From assembly GCF_016865585.1 (NCBI RefSeq), contig NZ_JAESND010000001.1:806001-870000 (forward strand): a DNA stretch of 64,000 nucleotides. The letters run 5' to 3'. The translations under genes and the position numbers were made by a program. The notes below the pieces were generated by a model. It did not search any database. It was given only the letters and a program-made list of their open reading frames with translations, and was not told the origin of the DNA. Positions 8,527 through 16,344 of the stretch are shown in pieces. This DNA comes from Jeongeupia naejangsanensis (GTDB lineage: Bacteria > Pseudomonadota > Gammaproteobacteria > Burkholderiales > Chitinibacteraceae). Position 1 is the stretch's first letter; each line of letters starts with the position of its first letter.

Positions 8527-8783
8527 ATGACAGCTAGCAGCAAGAAAACTGCAGATTTCGGTGATGCAAAACGTGCACCAAAACGGGTCGGTTTGTCACT
8601 TTCGACCGTAGACCGGGCCGAGATGGAAAACTGGCCGAAGCGCACGGTTACTCGCATTCCAGCTTTGTAATGTCGATGTACCGGCGTGGCCTGCAGCGCT
8701 TCAAATGGGACATCGACCACGCTGTGGTTGTACGCGATATGCCGTCAGCAAACAGTGGCGTTGCTCACATGGCCGGGGCTTGA
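8527..8783 (+). pseudogene. Frameshifted small ribbon-helix-helix-like protein
   Basis: Frame one runs 47 codons from 8527 (MTASSKKTADFG...RVGLSLSTVDRAEMENW) and then leaves the family pattern. Restoring one base near 8634-8638 (a missing G after AACTGG) joins it to a second frame that reads AEAHGYSHSSFVMSMYRRGL and ends at 8783. The joined protein, about 85 aa, looks like a ribbon-helix-helix DNA-binding protein. It is the first rightward gene after the operator, where P2 has its Cox/early regulators. The break is a real mutation or a sequencing error. Confidence 0.6.
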
Positions 8784-8785
8784 TC

Positions 8786-9163
8786 ATGGCCGACCAGAAC
8801 AAAAAACCCGCCCCCACCTGCCGCCGGGTGATTCCATCCAGCCGACAAGGCTTGGGCCGTGACCAGCACCCGCGCCGCTATCGGCCGGTGCGCGCACCCC
8901 GCGCCAAGATCAGCCATGCCACCTGCCCGTATTGCGGCTGGTCGCTCAAGACGCGGTCCAGCCGCAAGCAGTCCGAGCTGAGCACGCTGCGTTACCTCGA
9001 GTGCAGCAATTTCGAGGGCTGCGGCCGGCGCTTTCGCGCGGTACTGGAAATCATCAGCGAGCTGCGGCCAGACCCGAACGGCCGCATCCGCGGCGGCACT
9101 GCGCTGCCGGTTGAGCATCTTCTCGGCCGCGAGCAGATGAGCCTGCCGCTCTTGCCCAGCTAA
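8786..9163 (+). CDS. Ogr/Delta-type zinc-finger late activator
   Basis: A 125-aa protein with the Ogr/Delta zinc-finger pattern: ATCPYCGWSLKTRSS, then YLECSNFEGCGRRFRAVLE, giving Cys-x2-Cys and Cys-x5-Cys ligands and the conserved aromatic F at the end. P2 Ogr activates late tail and head promoters through the RNA polymerase alpha subunit. The N-terminal 45 residues are basic and rich in Arg/Pro and are longer than in P2 Ogr (72 aa). It starts 2 bp after the preceding frame ends. Confidence 0.8.
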   Translation: MADQNKKPAPTCRRVIPSSRQGLGRDQHPRRYRPVRAPRAKISHATCPYCGWSLKTRSSRKQSELSTLRYLECSNFEGCGRRFRAVLEIISELRPDPNGRIRGGTALPVEHLLGREQMSLPLLPS

Positions 9164-9246
9164 GCCCCCTTCCTTCCTCGTCGTTGTTGCCCTTTTATCG
9201 CGCCCGTTTCGGGCTGCGAGGGGCTTTTTTTGCCCGGAGAAACGCA

Positions 9247-9807
9247 ATGAAAGACCTGATCGCCCGTTTGCTTGGCCGCGCCCCGGCCCGCCTCAGCACC
9301 CTGACCGACCACTTGTACGAGATGGAGCGCGCAGCGCTGAAGTCCGGCAAGGCGGGGTTGTTTGTCTCGCTGAGCGCGCCGGTGCGCTTTCACCCGGCAT
9401 CGTCGTTCTACGACGGCAGCACGCCGAAGGATGCGCAGAAGTTCTTGCAGAAGATGTGGCGGGAAATCGCCCGGGCGGCTTCGAACGACTACCTGCACTG
9501 GACCGGCATGCGCGTGGTGGAGCCGCACCGCGACGGCGTGCCGACCTGGCATTACGTGGTGTGGGTGTCGCCGGACCGGACCACGGATGCGATCCGCCTG
9601 TTCCGCAGCATTTGCCGCGAAATGACCTCGGATGACCGTTGCATCAAGGTCGAGGTGATTCGCCGTAGTGGCGCGGTCGGCTATGTGAGCAAGTACCTGC
9701 AGGGACTGGTGAACAGTAGCGAAATGCCCCGCGTGCTGGCGTGGTCGGTGGTGTGGCGCAGTCGCCTGGTCACCTTGTTCGGCCTGCGCGCCGGGCAGTC
9801 GGCCTGA
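9247..9807 (+). CDS. Mini HUH replication-initiator-like protein
   Basis: A 186-aa protein that corresponds to the catalytic core of P2 gpA-type HUH nucleases: a first strand motif (AGLFVSLSAPVRF), EPHRDGVPTWHYVVWV around residues 92-107, and a YVSKY motif (Y146, Y150). The metal-binding H-U-H reads T100-W101-H102, so one ligand His is lost. The protein has no N-terminal helical domain and no helicase. It is a paralogue of the truncated gene A 430 bp downstream. Loss of the His suggests reduced or no nicking; a regulatory or DNA-binding role is possible. Confidence 0.7.
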   Translation: MKDLIARLLGRAPARLSTLTDHLYEMERAALKSGKAGLFVSLSAPVRFHPASSFYDGSTPKDAQKFLQKMWREIARAASNDYLHWTGMRVVEPHRDGVPTWHYVVWVSPDRTTDAIRLFRSICREMTSDDRCIKVEVIRRSGAVGYVSKYLQGLVNSSEMPRVLAWSVVWRSRLVTLFGLRAGQSA

Positions 9808-9814
9808 GCCCGCC

Positions 9815-10243
9815 ATGCGTTCCCCAGCTGAACGCCTCGCCGCGGCTGCCCACCTGCATATTCTGCAGGCGGTGGCCGGCCTCACCCTCCCCCAGCCTGC
9901 GCGGGCCGCCCCTGCGTCGGTCGAACAGGAGTGCAACGTGGTTCCGCATCGATCCGTCGACGTGCCGATGACGCGCCAACAGCGCGCCGTGGTGGAAGAG
10001 TTGGAGGCGCTGGTACGCGACCTGCGATTGCAGTTCGGTTTGCGGCTGAACGAGCTGGCCGCAGCAATCGAGCTGCAGGGCATTGCCGGCATCAACCCGG
10101 CGACGGTTCGGGCAGTGCTTTGCGCAGCGGGCTTGGTCGCACACCAGCTCGAGTACCGGCTGGCTCAGGACACCAGCGCCCGCATGCGGGCGGTACGGAT
10201 GGGCCGCTTTACGGCGGACGAGCCCAAGCAGGTGGCGGCATGA
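9815..10243 (+). CDS. Hypothetical early phage protein
   Basis: A 142-aa basic protein without a recognised family. Residues 52-140 are helix-rich (MTRQQRAVVEELEALVRDLRL) with a possible helix-turn-helix around LNELAAAIELQGIAGINPATVRAVL. An internal ATG near 9967 begins the conserved-looking part. It lies 7 bp after the mini HUH gene and overlaps gene A by 4 bases (ATGA), so it belongs to the replication operon. Confidence 0.6.
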   Translation: MRSPAERLAAAAHLHILQAVAGLTLPQPARAAPASVEQECNVVPHRSVDVPMTRQQRAVVEELEALVRDLRLQFGLRLNELAAAIELQGIAGINPATVRAVLCAAGLVAHQLEYRLAQDTSARMRAVRMGRFTADEPKQVAA

Positions 10244-11649
10244 CCTCCTGCCCAGAAACGGCGGCCCGCATTGCCGGTCAGATTGCCAGCGACCGCGCAG
10301 CGGCCAAGCAGGCCGCCGACGATGCGGCTTGGGCTGCGACGATTCCGGAGCCGATCCGGCGCAAGCGTGCGCGGGTCAGCCAGGCGCAGCTGGACGACTT
10401 CTACAGTTTGACCACGGGCCTGCCCGACTACGTGCGCAAACCGCTGTTGGCCCGCTGGCATCGCATCCGCAAGGCGACCGAGCAAGGCGCGCTGGCTGCC
10501 GCCAACGGTTTCGTGCGGGACTTTGTGGCGTCTGCCCGCGCGGCGTCGGACAACCTGCCGCTGGCGATGGCCGACGACGAGCTGGCCAGTTACGCCCGCA
10601 CCAACGCCGAAGAGTGCGGCCGGATCATTGCCCAGGCTGATGCCGGTGAAGTGCGCAGCATCCTGATCGAGGGGAAGCTGTGCCGGCAGCCGCGCTTTGT
10701 ACTCGAGGCGCTGATCAAGGCGATCGACGCTGGCGTGCTGCCGGATCTGAACCGGATGGGCGCCAGGGCGCTGGACCAGCTGCCGAAGCGGCTGGCCGAC
10801 GAGAAATGGTGGCGCGGCCGGCTGAAACGATTTGTGACCCGCGCCGTCGAGCAGCTGATGATCCGTTTGGGATGCGTAAACCGTGACCGAGCAGCGTTCA
10901 TGAGTGAGGGCTCGTTCAAGCGGATGCGCGGCCGAGACCAACGCAACGCCAAGGCGTTGGCTTTGGCCGAAGCCACCAACGAGAAAGGCCAGACCTACAC
11001 GCTGGCCGAGCTGAGCCGGCGCACAGTGGCGAATCCGGTCATTCGGCGTACGGAACTGATGGTTCGGATCCTTGGCACCGAAGAGGTCATGAATGGCTTG
11101 GGGTACGCGAGCTACTTTCTCACCATCACCGCGCCCAGCAAGTACCACCGCACTTCAAAGGGTGGACCAAACCCGAAATATGGTGCGAACGGCAATCCGG
11201 AGTACTCGCCCCGCGAAACCCAGGATTACCTGTGTGAGAACTGGGCCGAATGTCGCGCCCTGTTCAAGAAGAAGGCGCACCCGATTCAGGTGTACGGGGT
11301 GCGGGTGGTCGAGCCGCACCACGATGGCACGCCTCACTGGCACATGCTGATCTGGGTGGCGCCGCACCAGTCAGAACGGATGCTGCACAGCATCGGGCGA
11401 TTACCAGCGCGTGGAAGCAGTCAATCCGCTGAACAACCTGATCCCATTCCAGCTGCAAATGGTAACCGGACCGGACAAGGACAACGCTGCCTTGCTCGCT
11501 TCCAGGCAAGAAACCAAGCTGCATCGGGTGTGCTTTGGCCCCCTTACCGCCCCGAACACCCTGGCAACGGGGCAGCGTTACATCCGAACAGAGAAGGGAT
11601 TCTTGTTTGCCAAGAACGATACATCGCGCGGCTTTCCGTTTTCGGATAG
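10240..11649 (+). pseudogene. A: Replication protein A, truncated after HUH motif
   Basis: Residues 1 to about 385 are a P2 gpA-type rolling-circle initiator: a helical N-terminal domain, a Cys/basic segment (VNRDRAAFMSEGSFKRMRGRDQRN), SYFLTITAPSKYH, and EPHHDGTPHWHMLIWV with H366-W367-H368. The family next carries the catalytic YxxxY pair, but after SERMLHSI (about 11395) the frame enters unrelated sequence and stops at 11649. The catalytic tyrosines are therefore absent and the protein cannot nick DNA by the usual mechanism. A deletion or recombination at about 11395 is the likely cause. Confidence 0.85.
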
Positions 11650-11740
11650 CACTTGCGTAGATCTAGATGCAAAACAGATTGTGTTGTTTGGGCCAACTCC
11701 GGCGCCGAATGAAAATGTGCGTGGCTTTGTAGCCTATTAA
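11399..11740 (+). pseudogene. C-terminal fragment of an unknown protein
   Basis: Starting exactly where gene A loses similarity, a second frame stays open for about 113 codons (GDYQRVEAVNPLNNLIPFQL ... ENVRGFVAY). It has no credible ribosome-binding site and begins mid-domain, so it looks like the 3' part of another gene joined to gene A by recombination. The family is not recognised. Base composition becomes more AT-rich here. Confidence 0.45.
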
Positions 11741-11792
11741 TTTAGCGCTATTGATCACCCTAACTCAGAACAAATTTGACCATAGGTGACAC

Positions 11793-12530
11793 ATGAAACA
11801 ATGCAAAAAAACCATATACCTAGCTCTATTTATTCTTGTGCACGCCACCAATGGTTTTGCCCAAGACTTTGGGAGCTTTGATGGAAAAGTAGTTACCGAA
11901 TGGCTCGACGATGGTCGCAAGATGAAGCTTCTAGAACCCTTTGCCTATATCGCCCCAAACGGCTCAAGATGGGATGCTCCAAAGGGTTGGATCGTAGATG
12001 GAGCATCTATCCCAAGAGTTGCTTGGACGTTGATTGGAGGGCCATATGAGGGAGCGTATCGCAATGCATCAGTCATTCACGACGTAGCTTGCGACCAGAA
12101 GCAACGGCCTTGGAGAGATGTTCATAAAGCCTTTTACACGGCCATGCTGGCTGCGCAAGTTGACCCTATAAAAGCAAAAGTCATGTATGCGGCTGTTTAT
12201 CATTTTGGCCCGAGGTGGGAGCGCCAGGTTACCTTTGCCAAGGTACCGATACAAGAAGTGGAGTCAAAAATTGCAAAGCTTCGCATTAGTATGGCTCCAG
12301 GCGAAAGCCTTGAAACTAAAGTAGTTCCTATTCCTAGACGCGGTTGCCCTCCGGGAATTGTTTGCAATATTGCCGTGAACCTCCCCCCTACGGACGCAAA
12401 AATAATTGCTCAATTTCAGCCTGAACCCTCCAACACAAATGCGGTCTCAACTGAGGATTTCGAAAAATTGCGGTCATTTGTGGAAGAAACTGATCCGCCT
12501 CTCGATGCTATCGAGCACTATCAACAATAG
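11793..12530 (+). CDS. Secreted DUF1353-family protein
   Basis: A 245-aa protein with a Sec signal peptide (KKTIYLALFILVHATNGFAQ, cleavage after about residue 23). The mature part begins with a DUF1353 domain: WDAPKGWIVDGASIPR, LIGGPYEGAYRNASVIHDVAC, then a helical segment with VHKAFYTAMLA. DUF1353 occurs in phage and bacterial proteins of unknown function. It lies in AT-rich DNA between the broken replication gene and the integrase, a usual place for cargo. The C-terminal 70 residues look unstructured. Confidence 0.75.
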   Translation: MKQCKKTIYLALFILVHATNGFAQDFGSFDGKVVTEWLDDGRKMKLLEPFAYIAPNGSRWDAPKGWIVDGASIPRVAWTLIGGPYEGAYRNASVIHDVACDQKQRPWRDVHKAFYTAMLAAQVDPIKAKVMYAAVYHFGPRWERQVTFAKVPIQEVESKIAKLRISMAPGESLETKVVPIPRRGCPPGIVCNIAVNLPPTDAKIIAQFQPEPSNTNAVSTEDFEKLRSFVEETDPPLDAIEHYQQ

Positions 12531-12582
12531 TTAACTTAAGCCGCCTCTACTGTCACTGATGACGTGCCGTCGGAAAAGCTGA

Positions 12583-13581
12583 TCAATCTAGCTGTTCAGC
12601 AATTTCCGTAGCCGTCGCGTTGTAATAAATCATCAAACTGCGCGGATCACGGTGGCCAACCATTCTCGCCAAATCCAGTACCGACAGTTTCTTGGCCAGC
12701 CGCGTCAGCGCCTCGTGGCGACTGTCATGAAAATGGAGATTGTCGATCAACGCTTTCTGGCGGGCTCGCCGCCAAAGCGTGTCCAGCGTTGCGGTGCTGA
12801 CGCCAATCACCTGAACACCATTCCGGGGTAGTAGCTGGATCAGCGATGCGGCCTTCTTCGACAACGGGACGTTTCGCTTGTCCCCGTTCTTGGTTTTGGT
12901 CAACGTCACGAACCGGCCAGCCAGGTGGACTCTGTCCCAAGTCAGCGCGCACAACTCCCCTGCCCGCATGGCGGTTTCAATGGCCAGCAGAAAAGCAACG
13001 GCAATTCGTTGCGTGCTGTTGCTTGGCGCCTGACCGTCCACATACCCAAGGGCAAAGCACATTCGCTGGATTTCATCTTCGCTAACTCGTCGATCTCGTG
13101 GCGGAGTGCTCGCCGGCCGGCGCACGTCGGTGAGCGAATTGGTTTTCGTCCAAAGCCATTCGCGCCGGGCGTTTTCCAGCACGGATCGGATCAGATTCAG
13201 CTCCCGGTTCACGGTAGCGGCGGACACCTGCTGCAATCGCTTGTCGCGCCACGAAGCCCAATCAGAGGCATCGATGTCGGCCAAGGGCTGATCGATCATC
13301 TCAAAAAATGGATCATCACCACGACGCTGAAAGGCTTGTAAACGTACTACCTCCCACCGGGCGCCACCCTTGCTTGGGCTGACCTCCGTACGGTAACGTT
13401 CAAGCGCCTGGGCAAGCGTTCGCGTCGGCAGCTTTCCGCCGGCGCCATCCATGATCTCGGCTTCGCGCTTCGTTGCCCACGCAACCGCTTCGGCTTTCGT
13501 GTCGAATGTGGCGGACTCTCGAACACCCTGCCGAGCGATCTCCGCTCGCCATCCTGCACTGCGCTTTCGGTATGAGGCCAT
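12583..13581 (-). CDS. int: Tyrosine recombinase (phage integrase)
   Basis: A 332-aa integrase. The start at 13581 (MASYRKRSAGWRAEI) gives the typical N-terminal arm-binding strands; upstream codons in the frame are not conserved in style. A SAM-like core-binding domain covers about 55-155. The catalytic domain has R206 (AMRAGELCALTW), K231/K235 (LTKTKNGDKRNVPL), H285 and R288 (FHDSRH), H310 (MVGHRDP) and Y320 (LMIYYNA). All catalytic residues are present. It is transcribed leftward, away from the probable attachment site 140 bp upstream. Confidence 0.93.
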   Translation of the reverse strand: MASYRKRSAGWRAEIARQGVRESATFDTKAEAVAWATKREAEIMDGAGGKLPTRTLAQALERYRTEVSPSKGGARWEVVRLQAFQRRGDDPFFEMIDQPLADIDASDWASWRDKRLQQVSAATVNRELNLIRSVLENARREWLWTKTNSLTDVRRPASTPPRDRRVSEDEIQRMCFALGYVDGQAPSNSTQRIAVAFLLAIETAMRAGELCALTWDRVHLAGRFVTLTKTKNGDKRNVPLSKKAASLIQLLPRNGVQVIGVSTATLDTLWRRARQKALIDNLHFHDSRHEALTRLAKKLSVLDLARMVGHRDPRSLMIYYNATATEIAEQLD

Positions 13582-13722
13582 GGCGTATTTTTGGCGTAAT
13601 GACAGCCGGGAATTTACGCCAAGAAACGGGGTTAAGCGAGAAATCGAGATCACAGACTTTCGCCAGAACCTAGAATTCACAGGGCTTTGCGGGGATTTAC
13701 GGGTTTAATAGAAAAACTCCGA

Positions 13723-13742
13723 GATTCCTGCCGCCGGCACCA
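13723..13742 (+). other. attR: Probable attachment site: partial tRNA 3' end
   Basis: GATTCCTGCCGCCGGCACCA reads as the T-arm 3' half, acceptor strand GCCGGCA and CCA tail of a tRNA, most like a bacterial tRNA-Leu. The 5' part is absent: the preceding bases do not give a GTTCGA loop or a full cloverleaf. A strong terminator follows, as for a real tRNA gene. Integrases of this type commonly use tRNA 3' ends, so this is a likely right junction of the prophage; the full tRNA would lie to the left, outside the window. Confidence 0.6.
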
Positions 13743-13750
13743 GTAAAAAC

Positions 13751-13784
13751 AAGGGCCTAGCTACTGCTAGGCCCTTTGTCTTTT
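13751..13784 (+). terminator. Intrinsic terminator behind the tRNA end
   Basis: An 11-bp perfect stem AAGGGCCTAGC / GCTAGGCCCTT with a TACT loop is followed by a T-rich stretch. It probably belonged to the tRNA gene used as attachment site. Confidence 0.8.
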
Positions 13785-13788
13785 CGGG

Positions 13789-13812
13789 TTTATTAGACAA
13801 TTGTCTAATAAA
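13789..13812. repeat. 24-bp perfect palindrome
   Basis: Arms TTTATTAGACAA and TTGTCTAATAAA meet without a spacer. It lies between the tRNA terminator and the 3' end of an integrase pseudogene. It may be an operator or part of a recombination site of the second prophage; its right end is inside the direct repeat at 13806-13844. Confidence 0.6.
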
Positions 13813-13844
13813 AACCGCATCACTCCACTGCGCTACCCTTGCGC
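13806..13844. repeat. Direct repeat, left copy (39 bp)
   Basis: By hand comparison this copy matches 17036-17074 at 34 of 39 positions. On the minus strand it encodes the last residues of an integrase (RKGSAVE, stop) and the bases just after. The two copies bound the cargo region. Confidence 0.7.
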
Positions 13845-14300
13845 ACACGCCGCCGATCATAGGTCGAATCAATCGCCTGATCGCTCTTGTGGCCGGTAAT
13901 GTCCTTGGCTTGACGCCCTTCGTCCCGCAGTTTGGTTACCGCTTTGGCGCGCATGTCGTGGATGGTGAACCGCTCGTTGCCTGCTGCTTCCCAGGCGCGT
14001 TGCAGTCGTTGCACCAGCGAGTTGAACCCGCTCATCGTGTACGGCTGGCCGTCGTGCCGGCTGAAAATGTGCAGCGCCTTGACTGGCCGCGGTAGTGCGT
14101 TGGCGGTTGCCATCGCTTCGCGCAGCCTAGGCATCCATTCAACCAGCACGCGCACGTCGGTCTTCTGCTGGTAGAACTCGAGGCCGGCCTCGGTCGCGTC
14201 TGCGAGTTTGAGCGCCAGAACCGACTGGCGCTGCTGCCCAGTTCAGATAGGCCACTTCAACCACAGCCGCGATCAGCTGCGCACTGAATAGCGGCTTATG
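13820..14300 (-). pseudogene. Tyrosine recombinase, C-terminal fragment
   Basis: Reading leftward, a catalytic domain begins near 14300 (LFSAQLIAAVVEVAYL), changes frame near 14238, and continues as GQQRQSVLALKLADATEAGL and VRVLVEWMPRLREAM to FTIHDMRAKAVTKL, DITGHKSDQAID and TYDRRR. Arg, His-x2-Arg, His and Tyr of the active site are recognisable. The N-terminal arm and core-binding domains are missing, and there is at least one frameshift. It is not related closely to the intact integrase at 12583. Confidence 0.75.
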
Positions 14301-14495
14301 GTTGGCCCCTGTCGTCGGGCACACTCGCCAGCTTGAGCGAGCCGCGGCCGCGTTGCGCGAATTGGCACATGGACTTGGCATTTCCAAGCAACGCTTCTAA
14401 TGCTGGAAGATGCGGAGCAGCAGGGCTGCAGTCCGATGCGGGGCATGTGCAGCAGCAAATGCTGCCCCCGAATGAATGACCAAGCTGAGGGTGCC

Positions 14496-15056
14496 ATGAA
14501 ACCAAAGCCATCTGATTCGACGCCCGACGCTGCTTCGGCGCCGGTCGCAGCCCCAGAGATCGACCACCTGCGTTTCCAGCGTCCTCACGCGCACCTGGCC
14601 CCAACTTTCGGTAGCGATCGTTTCGCGCTTCAAGCCGAAGCGTTCGCTCGGTTTTTCGGAACGCCGCTGTTCTTGGGCGGGCAGACGGCGGTCGTCGCCA
14701 TCTGGATTGCCGTCAATGTCCTTGGCCTCGTCAAATTCGACGTCTACCCGTTCATACTTCTCAACTTGGCATTCAGCCTGCAAGCAGCCTACGCCGCTCC
14801 ACTCATTCTGCTTGCACAGACAAGGCAGGCTGCACGCGACAAGGCACTCTCCGAGGCCGACGCGCAGCATCGAGAGGCGCTCGCTGCGGCCAACGAACAA
14901 CGACAGGCGATTGCCGCTCAGAACGCGGCACAGATGCTGGAATTGCTACAACAAAACACCAAGCTGACGGAGTTCACCAAGCAATTGACCGAGCGTATCG
15001 AGCTGCTGACCGTCGAGATGCACGAGCACTTCATGCGAAAAGACGCCAAGCCGTGA
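14496..15056 (+). CDS. DUF1003 family membrane protein
   Basis: A 186-aa inner-membrane protein. After a Pro-rich N-terminus come the DUF1003 hallmarks: FARFFGTPLFLGGQTAVV, first membrane segment (AIWIAVNVLGLV), then FDVYPFILLNLAFSLQAAYAAPLILLAQ with the second segment, and RQAARDKALSEAD. A C-terminal coiled coil (residues 120-180, Gln/Leu/Glu-rich) follows. The start at 14496 has GAGG seven bases upstream; an in-frame ATG at 14472 is an alternative. The function of DUF1003 proteins is not established. A terminator follows. Confidence 0.85.
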   Translation: MKPKPSDSTPDAASAPVAAPEIDHLRFQRPHAHLAPTFGSDRFALQAEAFARFFGTPLFLGGQTAVVAIWIAVNVLGLVKFDVYPFILLNLAFSLQAAYAAPLILLAQTRQAARDKALSEADAQHREALAAANEQRQAIAAQNAAQMLELLQQNTKLTEFTKQLTERIELLTVEMHEHFMRKDAKP

Positions 15057-15105
15057 TGGTACACGTGAGACGAAGCGGGGCTGGACCCAAAATTGCTCGC
15101 CACAA

Positions 15106-15130
15106 GGCCCGCTTCAGCGGGTCTTTTTTT
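15106..15130 (+). terminator. Intrinsic terminator after DUF1003 gene
   Basis: Stem GGCCCGC / GCGGGTC with a TTCA loop, one G-U pair, followed by seven T. Confidence 0.85.
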
Positions 15131-15480
15131 GGGCGTTTCGAGAAACACCGACCGAGGTGACGTGCAGCGAAACGAGACTTTCTATATGCTTGCAGCATAA
15201 TTTCGAAGCCAAAGAGAAAGACGGAGATTATTCCTGCTGCGCCAGTTGACGTGCGTATCACCGCTCCGGTAATGGCCAGTCGATAATGCGGCCGAATGGA
15301 TTCACCGAAAACAGCCGGGCAACATCGAACCCGGAAAGATTTCCGCATTATGCGACGCATAGTGAGGCGAATTGACATCACCTCAAAGCAGTCCTGTGCA
15401 AGCAACAATAATGGACTGCCACCTGTTCACGTAATTTGTAAGTCTGTCATTCATGTTCGTCTACTGAAAAGGATGTATCA
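15131..15480. other. AT-rich intergenic stretch upstream of deaminase gene
   Basis: No credible gene is seen in these 350 bases. The composition shifts to AT-rich towards the right end, where an AAGGA ribosome-binding site precedes the deaminase gene. Confidence 0.5.
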
Positions 15481-16059
15481 ATGACCAGCCTGGTAAACTC
15501 ATTACGTAACATCCGGAGCCCGGCTCAGCGCCTCAACAGGCAAGAGGTCTGGTGCCTGCTTCGCTTTGATCAGCTTGATTCAACCATTGAAACGTTTTGG
15601 TCGGAAAGCAAGGTAACGTCTTTCATCAACGTACCAAAAAATCGTTCAAAAATGGAAATGGGCGCCTTATCCGCACAAGGGGTTCCGGCTGGCTACAAAG
15701 CCACGAAAAATAAGGTTGAGGGGCTCCCGGGACGCCATGCCGAACAGGTTCTATGCAACAATTTTGCCAGGCTTCTAGCTGATTACAAAAAAACCCCGCA
15801 AATTGTAGAAATTTTTCTTAGCGACAGCCCATGCCTGAACGCCTCGAATGCGGAAAACGGATTCCCACAAGGATGTGCCCATAAATTTCTGCAATTGGCA
15901 AATTCATATACAACCATCCCAAGCTGGCGAATCTACTATGAGCAAGTATATGCAGGAAACAATGATAGAGAGGTACCCAATAGCCAACAATCCATCAACC
16001 TGCTGAGTGGTCACGCCAGAATTGTCATCGGCATGATAGACCCTACGCTTTTGACGTAA
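15481..16059 (+). CDS. AID/APOBEC-like cytidine deaminase-fold protein
   Basis: A 192-aa protein with a zinc-dependent deaminase signature: H86-A87-E88 (GRHAEQVLCNNF), then IVEIFLSDSPC with P117-C118, and C132 (QGCAHKFLQLA) after a 13-residue insert. The FLSxSPC strand, the helix after the second Cys, the strand SWRIYYEQVY and the last strand HARIVIGMID resemble the AID/APOBEC branch of the fold, where the order is also HxE, SPC, RIxxARLY and VxIxxM. There is no signal peptide. Catalytic residues appear intact. The substrate could be nucleic acid or a nucleotide. The gene stands alone in AT-rich DNA inside prophage debris, with an unknown gene 285 bp downstream. Family assignment is from motifs only. 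Confidence 0.65.
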   Translation: MTSLVNSLRNIRSPAQRLNRQEVWCLLRFDQLDSTIETFWSESKVTSFINVPKNRSKMEMGALSAQGVPAGYKATKNKVEGLPGRHAEQVLCNNFARLLADYKKTPQIVEIFLSDSPCLNASNAENGFPQGCAHKFLQLANSYTTIPSWRIYYEQVYAGNNDREVPNSQQSINLLSGHARIVIGMIDPTLLT

Positions 16060-16344
16060 ACGACGTTCAGGGCATGGATCATGGCTGACCCAATACCCAT
16101 CCTGCAGAGCTGGATGACGCGGGCGGGTGAACAGACCGAGGAAGCCACCTTTTTAAGCGCAGCTAGCGGGCTACCGGCACATCCGCCCATACCGTTGTTC
16201 AGTATGGCGACTGGCCCGGCGAGGTCTGGCAGGACCATCTCGCGCCGATCGTCATAAGCAGTCGTTGCCAAACACCCATAACAGCCCAAGGCAGTTCATC
16301 CATTATCAGTTCATAACGTTGAAACAAAAAACAAAGGACGCCAG

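Larger units (their letters stand above)
1..13742. mobile_element. Decayed P2-like prophage (right part)
   Basis: Homologues of P2 V, W, J, U, D, Ogr and A, a CI-type repressor and a tyrosine integrase lie together and end at a partial tRNA 3' end at 13723-13742. The left boundary is outside the window. The element is defective: J is fused to U with everything between them lost, gene A is truncated after its HUH motif, and an RHH-like gene is frameshifted. The repressor and its operator-like dyad look intact, so lysogenic genes may still be expressed. Confidence 0.85.

Noticed and set aside
13690-13742. Complete tRNA gene
   Set aside because: Only the last 20 bases fit a tRNA; there is no matching acceptor 5' strand, D arm or anticodon arm upstream.
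16011-16289. 92-codon minus-strand frame between deaminase and next gene
   Set aside because: No ribosome-binding site and it overlaps the deaminase gene end; sequence not family-like.
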